DNA of 64,000 bases from NCBI RefSeq assembly GCF_004208415.1, contig NZ_CP035758.1, positions 2,108,001-2,172,000 on the forward strand, in the 5' to 3' direction. The translations under genes and the position numbers were made by a program. Shown piece by piece: positions 26,276 to 33,554 of this stretch. The stretch's first letter is position 1; each line of letters opens with the position of its first letter. A model generated the notes under the pieces. It worked only from the letters and a program-made list of their open reading frames with translations. It did not search any database and had not been told where the DNA came from. The stretch comes from Ktedonosporobacter rubrisoli (GTDB lineage Bacteria > Chloroflexota > Ktedonobacteria > Ktedonobacterales > Ktedonobacteraceae).

Positions 26276-27643
26276 ATGACGTGGGAAACGTACCTTTTAG
26301 AACATCAGTCTCAACATCAGGATGAGCTTCTGCAATTTCTCAGCATCCCCAGTATTTCATCGCTGCCTGCTCACGCCGCCGACGTGCAACGAGCTGCTCA
26401 ATGGGTGGCTGATCGTCTGACCAGTGCCGGTCTGGAACACGTAAAGGTTTTAGCCACAGGGGGACATCCAGTTGTCTACGGAGAATGGCTTCACGCGCCT
26501 GAGAAGCCAACCGTGCTGATTTACGGGCACTTCGATACCCAGCCAGTAGATCCGCTCGAACTGTGGACGCATCCACCCTTTACGCCGACCATTATTGAGG
26601 ATCGCGTTTACGCTCGTGGCGCCTCAGATGATAAAGGCAACATGTTCACTCCTATTCTCGGGGTTGAGGCCTTGCTCAAGACAGAGGGAACCTTGCCAGT
26701 CAATGTGAAATTCTTCCTGGAAGGACAGGAGGAGATTGGCAGCCCGCAGTTGCCCGCCTTTATTGCCCAGCACCGCGATCTGCTGGCCTGCGATCTCGTG
26801 CTCAGTTCTGATGGAGGTCAGTACAGCGAAGATCAGCCCTCATTGATGCTGTCTGCCAAAGGACTGGCGGCTGTGCAGATCGATGTGCGTGGCCCCAAAG
26901 GCGACTTGCACTCTGGTATGTATGGCGGTGCTGTTCCCAATCCCATTCACGCCCTGGTGGCCCTCCTTGCCTCCTTGCGCAGTCCCGAAGGGAAAATCCT
27001 GGTTGAAGGCTTTTACGATTCAGTGCTCCCACTTTCCGAGGCCGATCGTGCTGCCATTGCCGCTGTTCCTTTCGACTCGCACGAGTATCAGGAGAGGATC
27101 GGTGTAAATGCTCTGCTGGCTGAACCAGGTTATACCTCCCAGGAGCATCTTGCCGCACGTCCAACCCTTGAGATCAACGGGATCTGGGGTGGTTTCCAGG
27201 GAGAGGGCGTCAAAACTGTTTTGCCGGCGGAAGCGCATGCCAAGATCACCTGTCGCCTGGTCGTTGACCAGAACCCGGCTACCATCGTCGAGCTGATTGC
27301 CAGGCATATCGAGAAACATACCCCTCCTGGCGTCCAGGCTGCGGTACATCCTCTTCCCGGTACAGCGCAGCCCTATTTGATCCCTGCTGATCACTGGGGC
27401 AACCGGGCAGCAGCAGATGTGCTAGAAGAACTCTACGGCAAAGCTCCGTATCATGAGCGTACAGGGGGAAGCATTCCCGTCTGCGAGTTATTCCTCACCC
27501 AACTTGGAGCTTACACCGTTGGCTTCGCCTTTGGTCTTGAGGATGAACAGATTCACGCTCCCAACGAATTCTTCCGCCTGTCGAGCTTCCGGCGCGGCCC
27601 CGTCGCCTACTGCAAAATGCTCCATCGCCTGGCGCAGCGCTAA
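26276..27643 (+). CDS. M20 family metallopeptidase (dipeptidase)
   Basis: 455 residues of the M20/M25/M40 family. Metal and catalytic motifs are 'LIYGHFDTQP' (His ligand and catalytic Asp), 'ARGASDDKGN' (bridging Asp), 'FFLEGQEEIGS' (catalytic and ligand Glu) and the final 'HAPNEFF' His. The lid domain lies in the middle third ('GPKGDLHSGMYGGAVPNP'). It is a two-zinc cytoplasmic dipeptidase or acylase of the CNDP-like branch. The ribosome site is weak and distant (AAAGG). It appears monocistronic. Confidence 0.93.
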   Translation: MTWETYLLEHQSQHQDELLQFLSIPSISSLPAHAADVQRAAQWVADRLTSAGLEHVKVLATGGHPVVYGEWLHAPEKPTVLIYGHFDTQPVDPLELWTHPPFTPTIIEDRVYARGASDDKGNMFTPILGVEALLKTEGTLPVNVKFFLEGQEEIGSPQLPAFIAQHRDLLACDLVLSSDGGQYSEDQPSLMLSAKGLAAVQIDVRGPKGDLHSGMYGGAVPNPIHALVALLASLRSPEGKILVEGFYDSVLPLSEADRAAIAAVPFDSHEYQERIGVNALLAEPGYTSQEHLAARPTLEINGIWGGFQGEGVKTVLPAEAHAKITCRLVVDQNPATIVELIARHIEKHTPPGVQAAVHPLPGTAQPYLIPADHWGNRAAADVLEELYGKAPYHERTGGSIPVCELFLTQLGAYTVGFAFGLEDEQIHAPNEFFRLSSFRRGPVAYCKMLHRLAQR

Positions 27644-27925
27644 AATGCAGCAAGAAATGGGTATTTCCAGAGAATGTACTGGTATATAGCGCGAATGTGC
27701 GCCAGTTTTTAAGGAAGCCAGGAAGCAGATCCTTGTAGTCGGAAAGGGCGGTCCCAGAGACCGCCAGAGAAGTTGATTCCCGGTTACAGCGTGAGGTTCA
27801 TGTCGCTCAGTCATGGGCTGCCACGCAGATCTGCTCTTTTGATGTTTGCTCCACTCACCAGGATCTGCTTCAGATTGGCTCCCTTTCTCTCCTCATTTGA
27901 GAGGGCCTGAGCAGTTACGTGGGCC
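27644..27925. other. Intergenic region with one hairpin
   Basis: A perfect GGCGGTC-CCAGA-GACCGCC stem lies at 27747-27765, about 100 bases after the peptidase stop. It could slow or end transcription, though no T tract follows. Nothing else is recognised. Confidence 0.4.
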
Positions 27926-27954
27926 TTGACATTAGAACATTAGTTCTGTATACT
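27926..27954 (+). promoter_or_regulatory. Promoter with LexA (SOS) box in its spacer
   Basis: TTGACA (27926-27931) and TATACT (27949-27954) are 17 bp apart. AGAAC-ATTA-GTTCT at 27934-27947 lies between them and matches the Gram-positive type LexA site GAAC-N4-GTTC. LexA bound there would block the promoter. The predicted transcription start falls at or next to the ATG at 27961, so the message may be leaderless. Confidence 0.75.
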
Positions 27955-27960
27955 GCAACC

Positions 27961-29121
27961 ATGTTAGTACAGATGCAGCCTGATATAATAATCAAACTTG
28001 CGCAAATGGGCAATGCAACAGTCTTCGAGCCTGCTGGCGACCAGCCAAAGCAGGAGCAGCAGCCTACAGCCTATCAGTCTCATAGCCTGGCCGAGTGCAT
28101 TACCAATGTGGTAACGCCTCGCGGGAGCCTGCCAGTGCTTAAGACTATGGTGACTACAGCTTGCGAAAAGAATTGCTACTATTGTCCCTTCCGAGCCGGG
28201 CGCAGCCGCATGAAGCGCCTCACGTTTGGCCCCGACGAGTTGGCGCGAGGTTTTGATACCCTGCAGCGGGCCGGGAGCGTTGGCGGCATGTTTCTATCCT
28301 CGGGGATTATCAAAGGTGGCGTGACGACGCAGGACAAGATTATTTCTACAGCCGAGATTTTGCGCAAGCGTTATGAATACGGCGGCTATTTGCATCTTAA
28401 AATTATGCCAGGCATCGAGTATGAGCAGCTCTATCGCTTGATGCAACTGGCCGATCGCGTCTCGATCAACCTTGAAGGCCCGACGCAGGAACGTGTCAAC
28501 GCACTGGCCCCCAAAAAGGATTTTGAGCGCGAGCTTTTACGCATGTTGCGCTGGACTGCCGAGATTCGGCGCCAGCATCCAGAAGAGCGACTGGCCGGGA
28601 CTGTGACGCAGTTTGTGGTAGGAGCTGTGGGCGATACGGATCAGGAATTGCTCTCTTTGAGTGAGCAACTCTATCGGCAGGTAGGGCTTAGCCGCGTGTA
28701 CTATTCGGGTTTTAATCCTGTGCTGCAAACGCCTTTTGAGCAGATGCCGGCTACCGATCCTTTGCGTGAGCACCGTCTGTATCAGGCTAGCTTTTTGTTG
28801 CGTCACTATGGCTGGCGTGTCAAGGATCTTGCCTTCCTGGCTGCTGGAAATTTGCCTACCGATATGGACCCCAAACGTGCCTGGGCTGAGCGCTATCTAC
28901 GAGGTACGCCTGTGGAGATCATGACGGCCAGCCGGGGCCGCCTGTTGCGTGTGCCGGGCATCGGACCAAAGGGGGCCGAGGCAATTCTGCAAGCCCGCCG
29001 CCGTGGTCGCTTGACCGAGCTTGCCCACCTGCAAAAGCTGGGTATCCACGCTCCCGAGCAGGCCGCACCTTATATTCTCTTAGCGGGCCGCAGGCCTATC
29101 ATGCAATCCAGCCTGTTCTAG
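27961..29121 (+). CDS. Radical SAM protein of the putative DNA modification/repair type, with helix-hairpin-helix
   Basis: About 386 residues. The [4Fe-4S] motif CxxxCxxC is Cys68, Cys72 and Cys75 in 'TACEKNCYYCPF'. The following 'GMFLSSGIIKGG' and 'LHLKIMPG' fit the radical-SAM barrel of the family often encoded next to a uracil-DNA-glycosylase-like protein. The C-terminal 60 residues form a helix-hairpin-helix ('LLRVPGIGPKGAEAIL') that should bind DNA. A LexA box overlaps the promoter, so induction by DNA damage is expected. The frame is open upstream to 27919, but the ATG at 27961 fits the promoter. No UDG partner is adjacent. The exact reaction is unknown. Confidence 0.87.
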   Translation: MLVQMQPDIIIKLAQMGNATVFEPAGDQPKQEQQPTAYQSHSLAECITNVVTPRGSLPVLKTMVTTACEKNCYYCPFRAGRSRMKRLTFGPDELARGFDTLQRAGSVGGMFLSSGIIKGGVTTQDKIISTAEILRKRYEYGGYLHLKIMPGIEYEQLYRLMQLADRVSINLEGPTQERVNALAPKKDFERELLRMLRWTAEIRRQHPEERLAGTVTQFVVGAVGDTDQELLSLSEQLYRQVGLSRVYYSGFNPVLQTPFEQMPATDPLREHRLYQASFLLRHYGWRVKDLAFLAAGNLPTDMDPKRAWAERYLRGTPVEIMTASRGRLLRVPGIGPKGAEAILQARRRGRLTELAHLQKLGIHAPEQAAPYILLAGRRPIMQSSLF

Positions 29122-29227
29122 AAGATGTTTTTAGAGTATGTTTGTGAATGGCTGAAAATGTAGAGATGTTGCCAGACGATTTGTGGCTGCATCTTTTGGG
29201 TGAGCATTTGTCCGAAAGGAGACAGGA

Positions 29228-29776
29228 ATGCCTGTAAGCAGCAAATCACAGGGCGACATGTTCGGCCAGAACACTGTGCGTATCGAACTGTGGGGTGAGG
29301 ACGATCTTGCACTCCTGAAGAAACTGCTAGGTGACCCGGCGATGATGGGACATCTCGGCGGCCCCGAGAGTGATGTACAGCTTGCTGAGCGCCATAACCG
29401 ATACCTTCGCGCAAACTCCAGCCATAACCGGATGCTCAAGATTGTCTACCATACTACGGGTGAGGCGATTGGATCGGTCGGTTACTGGGAGCGCACCTGG
29501 CATGGCGAACAGGTCTATGAGATCGGATGGTCGGTGCTCCCGACGTTCCAAGGAAGGGGAATCGCAAGCGCAGCGACTGCCCAGGCTATTCGCATGGCTC
29601 AGTCAGACGGCAAGTGCCGATTTATGCATGCCTTTCCATCGGTTGACAATCCACCATCTAATGCGATTTGCCGCAAACTGGGATTTGCCCTTATCGAGGA
29701 ATGTGAGTTTGAGTATCCTAAGGGCAGTTTTATGCAGTGCAACGATTGGTGCCTTGATCTCTCTGTGGGCCGCTAG
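29228..29776 (+). CDS. GNAT family N-acetyltransferase
   Basis: 182 residues of the RimJ/RimL-like GNAT group. The acetyl-CoA loop is in 'EIGWSVLPTFQGRGIASAAT', with the R/QxxGxG/A pattern 'QGRGIA'. 'NAICRKLGF' near the C-terminus is typical. AAAGGAGACAGGA precedes the ATG. It would acetylate an amine of a small molecule or protein. It follows the radical-SAM gene by 106 bases but shows no functional link. Confidence 0.87.
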   Translation: MPVSSKSQGDMFGQNTVRIELWGEDDLALLKKLLGDPAMMGHLGGPESDVQLAERHNRYLRANSSHNRMLKIVYHTTGEAIGSVGYWERTWHGEQVYEIGWSVLPTFQGRGIASAATAQAIRMAQSDGKCRFMHAFPSVDNPPSNAICRKLGFALIEECEFEYPKGSFMQCNDWCLDLSVGR

Positions 29777-30000
29777 GCAGCCACAGCACGCAAAGGAGGT
29801 TGGAGAACAGATTCTATTCTCCGTTCAAGGCGAGTAAGCAGCAGCCGAATCATCGTCACTTGGATGAATGTTTCGCTGGTCTGGACCTTTCGCTCGTAAT
29901 CTTTGCTCATCGGAAAGATTGCTTGGATAACTCGTACTCAAACCTCCAGCCTGCCATATACGGTCACCTTTGTGATTTTCCAAACACGCTCTTATAATGC

Positions 30001-30714
30001 TCACCATTTCAGAGCGAGATAAATTTCGTCGAGTTGCTGCATATAGCGTTGATCGTCCTCGGGATAAAAACTGAAATAGGAGAGCATTGTGGTCCAGGAA
30101 AGAGCGCTCTGCTTTGCTTGCATGAGCTCTCGTTCCTCTTCTGTCAGAGCGGTTTCCTGCCCATCTTCGAGCTTCTTGCGCACCTCTTTATACATGGCAA
30201 ACTTTAGTACGGAGCCCAATGGAAAGCCGCTGAGTAAACCGTAACGAATACAATTCATTCCCCTGCCATCGGCCCAGAGCATCCAATTGTTCTGGAGCCA
30301 GTTTCTTGGCTCTCTGAGCACCTCTTCAGGAAAGTACTGTGGATAATTCCTGGCAACTTGCTGCACGGCCAGAAGATTAAACAAAGAATATTTTTCCCAA
30401 TCGTACTCGGGAGTTCTTGCTTTGTGATAGACGAAGAAACGTTCTGCTCTGGTATTAATGATCTGCTCTAGCTGGGGAGCGGCCTCTTCGAGGAACACTT
30501 CGAGGACATGCTCTTCAAAGGCAATTTCTGGTGAAATTCCTGAGACACAGCGTCTAACCTCGATAAATTTGAAAAGGCGTTGTGGCCCCTTTGTGGCTAA
30601 ACCCATGAGAAGTTGCTTTGCCTGGGGTGGAAACTGTTCGCGCAAGGCCATAAATTCTGCAAAGGCTTCCTCGGCTATAGCCCTGGAAGTTGGTAGTTTA
30701 TATGCCGCGTTCAT
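30001..30714 (-). CDS. Hypothetical protein, mostly helical
   Basis: 237 residues, soluble, rich in aromatic and charged residues, predicted largely alpha-helical. No catalytic motif or membrane segment is recognised. Notable stretches are 'NNWMLWADGRGMNCIRYG' and a Trp-rich ending. The coding signal is good over the whole length. It has its own spacer on both sides. Its function is unknown. Confidence 0.65.
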   Translation of the reverse strand: MNAAYKLPTSRAIAEEAFAEFMALREQFPPQAKQLLMGLATKGPQRLFKFIEVRRCVSGISPEIAFEEHVLEVFLEEAAPQLEQIINTRAERFFVYHKARTPEYDWEKYSLFNLLAVQQVARNYPQYFPEEVLREPRNWLQNNWMLWADGRGMNCIRYGLLSGFPLGSVLKFAMYKEVRKKLEDGQETALTEEERELMQAKQSALSWTTMLSYFSFYPEDDQRYMQQLDEIYLALKW

Positions 30715-30900
30715 GATATCCCTCCATCGATAGAGATCGAGCCTCTAGAAACATGTGAGCGTTTGCGTGAGCCTTTAAGGCTTGAGAGAATACAGGAGCT
30801 ATTTCTACGCTGATAGAATGCTAATGTTATTATTTTACCATAATATTCATAAAAAGCGAAATTTTCTCTCTCGCGCTATTTGCCCATCTATCCTTGCTTG

Positions 30901-31161
30901 CTAGATAATATACTCTTGAATTTGCCTGACGCATGCATCCCTTCGGCTGCACCACTCGCTGGTCACTACTTCCCCTTCCGTAACTTGTTCTAAGAGCTCG
31001 ATACAATTCTTGAAGAGTTTGAGGAGATCTTCATAGAACTGCTCAGTTATTGCCTGGCGTTGGGCGTGAGTAATCAAGGCATTTTCATATTGCTTCCATT
31101 CTGCCTCACATGCGCGGAGCTTGCGCAAGGTGGTTTCAAGCGGAATATTCTGTGGGCTCAT
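30901..31161 (-). CDS. Small helical hypothetical protein
   Basis: About 86 residues, predicted as two long helices ('TLRKLRACEAEWKQYENAL', 'YEDLLKLFKNCIELLEQV'). The ATG at 31161 follows GGGAG at 7 bases, and the gene begins 19 bases after the methyltransferase stop, so the two are co-transcribed. The frame extends upstream to 31269 inside the methyltransferase, which is less likely to be translated. Function unknown. Confidence 0.6.
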   Translation of the reverse strand: MSPQNIPLETTLRKLRACEAEWKQYENALITHAQRQAITEQFYEDLLKLFKNCIELLEQVTEGEVVTSEWCSRRDACVRQIQEYII

Positions 31162-31180
31162 TGTTTTCTCTCCCTCACTG

Positions 31181-32080
31181 CTAACCTTTTTGTCCATAGA
31201 CCGAAAATAAAAGGACCTCTGTACGATAGGTCTTCCATTCTTCAAGAAGTAAGCAAGTGACTGCCTCAAAACGCGTCACGTTCACGCCCAGGTGTGGGCA
31301 GATCTGCCCTTTCAGTCCCTGGCAAATGGCGAGAAAATTTCTTGCCAGAATGAGGCTGTGATGATCGCTCCAACCCAGAGGGAGACGAATAAGCTGCTCT
31401 TCAACATGCTTGGCACCTATCCCACGGAGCCATGTACCAAGATGATGTATTTCCTCCGGGTAGATATCGTACCGCCTGCTCATGGCCTGTCGCCAGCCCA
31501 GCATTTCTTGCATTAAGGGTCCAGTGTTCAAGAATACATCACCACCTTCTAGGAGCTCTAGCCAGCCACGCGGGCTTGTGACGCGCAGGAGCTCCCGGAT
31601 CATCCAGGGCCACATCTTGAGTGGAATGCCAGCCCCAAGAAAACGTTGATGTACGAAGTCAAAGCTATTCTCGGGCAAGGGGAGCCCGCGCAATATGTTA
31701 GCCTGGATAAACTGTATGTTCCTGGAAACTGGCGGCTGCGGTGAGAAAGGAAATGCTTCAATATCGATGCCGAGAACCAGAGCCTGGGGAAAGCTTTGTG
31801 CCATTTCAGTTACCCAGCGCCCGTTCCCGCAGCCTACATCGAGAATGCTAGAGGGAGCTTGCAGCGGTGTACTGTAGCTTTTTTCGCCAGATACGCCTTT
31901 CAATGCATAATATTCGAAATCCAAACGATGATACTCGGTAAAATCAATGGGGAGCAGATAGGGGATATCTGTGCGGTACCGTCGCCCCTCGCGCATTCTG
32001 ATCGGTGGTGTTGGTTCCCAGACTGTAAGTACTGGTTGCCCTCTTCTAAAGAGCGTCTTGATTCGTTGCTGTAAAAGCAT
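31181..32080 (-). CDS. Class I SAM-dependent methyltransferase
   Basis: 299 residues. After an N-terminal 75-residue lead, motif I is 'ILDVGCGNGRWVTEMA', motif II acidic residue is in 'LGIDIEAFP' and the post-motif loop is 'PRGWLELLEGG'. The overall layout, with 'DFVHQRFLGAGIP', matches a family with several copies in this window (compare 62715-63578). It has a long substrate-binding C-terminal part. The substrate is unknown. A short helical protein follows in the same operon. Confidence 0.85.
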   Translation of the reverse strand: MLLQQRIKTLFRRGQPVLTVWEPTPPIRMREGRRYRTDIPYLLPIDFTEYHRLDFEYYALKGVSGEKSYSTPLQAPSSILDVGCGNGRWVTEMAQSFPQALVLGIDIEAFPFSPQPPVSRNIQFIQANILRGLPLPENSFDFVHQRFLGAGIPLKMWPWMIRELLRVTSPRGWLELLEGGDVFLNTGPLMQEMLGWRQAMSRRYDIYPEEIHHLGTWLRGIGAKHVEEQLIRLPLGWSDHHSLILARNFLAICQGLKGQICPHLGVNVTRFEAVTCLLLEEWKTYRTEVLLFSVYGQKG

Positions 32081-32120
32081 GGGTAAAACTCCTTCCCTTT
32101 GCCAATATTTCCTACTTCTC

Positions 32121-32339
32121 TCATCCTTCCATGCTCTTGATATAGATAATGGTCGCTATTTCCGCCGCTTGCTGATCTCCGACAAGCTGGCTGAGCTGGT
32201 CTTGATAGTGGCCAAGTTGCTCATATTTGTGATGAATGAATTCGTGCTTAGCGGTTATGGCATAGCCGCTCAATGCACGTTTCATGGCCTCGCATTCCAG
32301 GGTGATCTGCTGCTTGATCTTGGCGACTTCACTACTCAA
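32121..32339 (-). CDS. Small helical hypothetical protein (TTG start)
   Basis: About 72 residues, predicted as two amphipathic helices with heptad-like spacing. GGAGGG lies 5 bases before a TTG start at 32339. It lies 40 bases upstream of the methyltransferase on the same strand and is probably the first gene of a three-gene operon. No family is recognised. Confidence 0.6.
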   Translation of the reverse strand: MSSEVAKIKQQITLECEAMKRALSGYAITAKHEFIHHKYEQLGHYQDQLSQLVGDQQAAEIATIIYIKSMEG

Positions 32340-32530
32340 CTTTCCCTCCTGATATGCCGAATTGGTTTTAAGTATCGTCCTTTACCTGTCTCTTTTACTA
32401 CTCCTAAGCTACTTAAGAGCATTGTATGGCACTTGATATGCTGGTGTAATCATAATTTGCTCTAAGTATTTTTATTGCCCTTTCGTTGTAACCACTTCAT
32501 CCTCCTTGCTCTATTCCGATATAGGTGTCT

Positions 32531-32575
32531 TAATGGTTACCGTTAGAATAGGAACCATTACCTATAATACCATTA
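32531..32575 (+). promoter_or_regulatory. Candidate operator-promoter of the XRE regulator array
   Basis: TAATGGTT (32531-32538) and AACCATTA (32553-32560) are perfect inverted half-sites. A third half-site ACCATTA lies at 32569-32575. TATAAT (32563-32568) sits between the last two, so binding would cover the -10 element. One or more of the three small regulators downstream probably bind here. The -35 is weak. The rest of the 303-base spacer (32340-32642) shows nothing else. Confidence 0.55.
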
Positions 32576-32642
32576 CAATTCTCTTGCTTCAATAGGCTAC
32601 CTCTAGTACAGTAATCAGAGATCCAAGAGCGAGGATGGTTGC

Positions 32643-32855
32643 ATGTTACGTTTACGCGTTAAAGAAGTTGCCAAGGAGAAGGGTATTGGCATGGCCAAAC
32701 TTTCTCGTATTGCCGACGTTTCTTACAAGACCATACAAGTGATATGGCACGATCCGTATCATGATACCTCTTTTGAGATTTTGGATCGCATTGCCAAGGC
32801 CTTAGATGTTCCCACAATCGCACTTCTTGAAGATGGCCCCGGTCCTGATCAATAA
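32643..32855 (+). CDS. Small XRE/Cro-type HTH regulator, copy 1
   Basis: 70 residues, almost entirely one Cro/C1 helix-turn-helix ('GIGMAKLSRIADVSYKTIQ'), with 'RIAKALDVPTIALLED' at the end. It is the first of three tandem paralogues that share the start 'MLRLRVKE'. The two neighbours differ mainly in the recognition helix. It has no dimer domain beyond the fold. It probably regulates the array and the TIR-methyltransferase gene downstream. Confidence 0.82.
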   Translation: MLRLRVKEVAKEKGIGMAKLSRIADVSYKTIQVIWHDPYHDTSFEILDRIAKALDVPTIALLEDGPGPDQ

Positions 32856-32959
32856 GAAGCTTTGAATTTCATGTCTCTGATGCTCATAAGGATGAGACCT
32901 TATGAAATAGAAGGGTAGTAGTAGTATTGAGTGTATCTAGCAGGTAAAGAAGTATCAAT

Positions 32960-33211
32960 TTGCTGCGATTACGTGTGAAAGAAATTGCTCAGGAGAAAAG
33001 GATAGGGTTAGCAAAGCTCTCAAGGCTTTCTGATATCTCATACAAAACGATCCAGAAGATCTGGCGCAATCCCTACCATGATGCCTCACTTTCCACTATC
33101 AACCGCATCGCTAGGGTATTACGCGTGCCCACAAAGGATCTTCTAGAAGATGTGGCTGAAGAGCAAGTCCCTGAAGAATATCGGCTGCCACTCATACTAA
33201 CCTATGAGTAG
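32960..33211 (+). CDS. Small XRE/Cro-type HTH regulator, copy 2
   Basis: 83 residues from a TTG start: 'LRLRVKEIAQEK', HTH 'IGLAKLSRLSDISYKTIQ', then 'RVPTKDLLEDV' and a 15-residue tail. It is closer to copy 1 than to copy 3; 'SYKTIQ' and 'NPYHDAS' are nearly shared with copy 1. The separation from copy 1 is 104 bases. It overlaps the region just before copy 3. Confidence 0.8.
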   Translation: MLRLRVKEIAQEKRIGLAKLSRLSDISYKTIQKIWRNPYHDASLSTINRIARVLRVPTKDLLEDVAEEQVPEEYRLPLILTYE

Positions 33212-33233
33212 TAGAGAGAATATTTCAATAACA

Positions 33234-33482
33234 ATGCTGAGATTGAGAGTTAAGGAAGTAGCCAAGGAAAAAGGCATTGGCCAGATGAAGCTCGCACGAA
33301 TGGCCGATATGGCTTCTAATACCTTGCGCGCTATTTATCGTGACCCTTATCGGGAAGTAGCAACAACGACAATTAATAAGTTGGCGAAGGCCCTGGGAGT
33401 TCCTGTTACTGAGCTTATTGAAGATGTTCCAGAGGAGATGTATGAGCAAGAGAAGAACCAGCAGGGAGATATTCAGGAGTAA
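33234..33482 (+). CDS. Small XRE/Cro-type HTH regulator, copy 3
   Basis: About 82 residues starting 'MLRLRVKEVAKEKGIGQMK'. The recognition helix ('MASNTLRAIYRDPYRE') differs from copies 1 and 2, suggesting a different binding site. It ends with an acidic tail. The ATG at 33234 aligns with the other two copies; an ATG at 33204, overlapping the stop of copy 2, would add ten residues. It ends 72 bases before the TIR-methyltransferase ATG. Confidence 0.8.
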   Translation: MLRLRVKEVAKEKGIGQMKLARMADMASNTLRAIYRDPYREVATTTINKLAKALGVPVTELIEDVPEEMYEQEKNQQGDIQE

Positions 33483-33554
33483 CGCCTAAGATTACAGGGT
33501 TCTTTGGACTGAAGATTGATGGTTGAATGTGAAGCCAGGCAAGGAGCGCCGTTG

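Noticed and set aside
29777..30000. Short plus-strand frame after the GNAT gene
   Set aside because: It continues GNAT sequence in another frame and has no start signal or family match.
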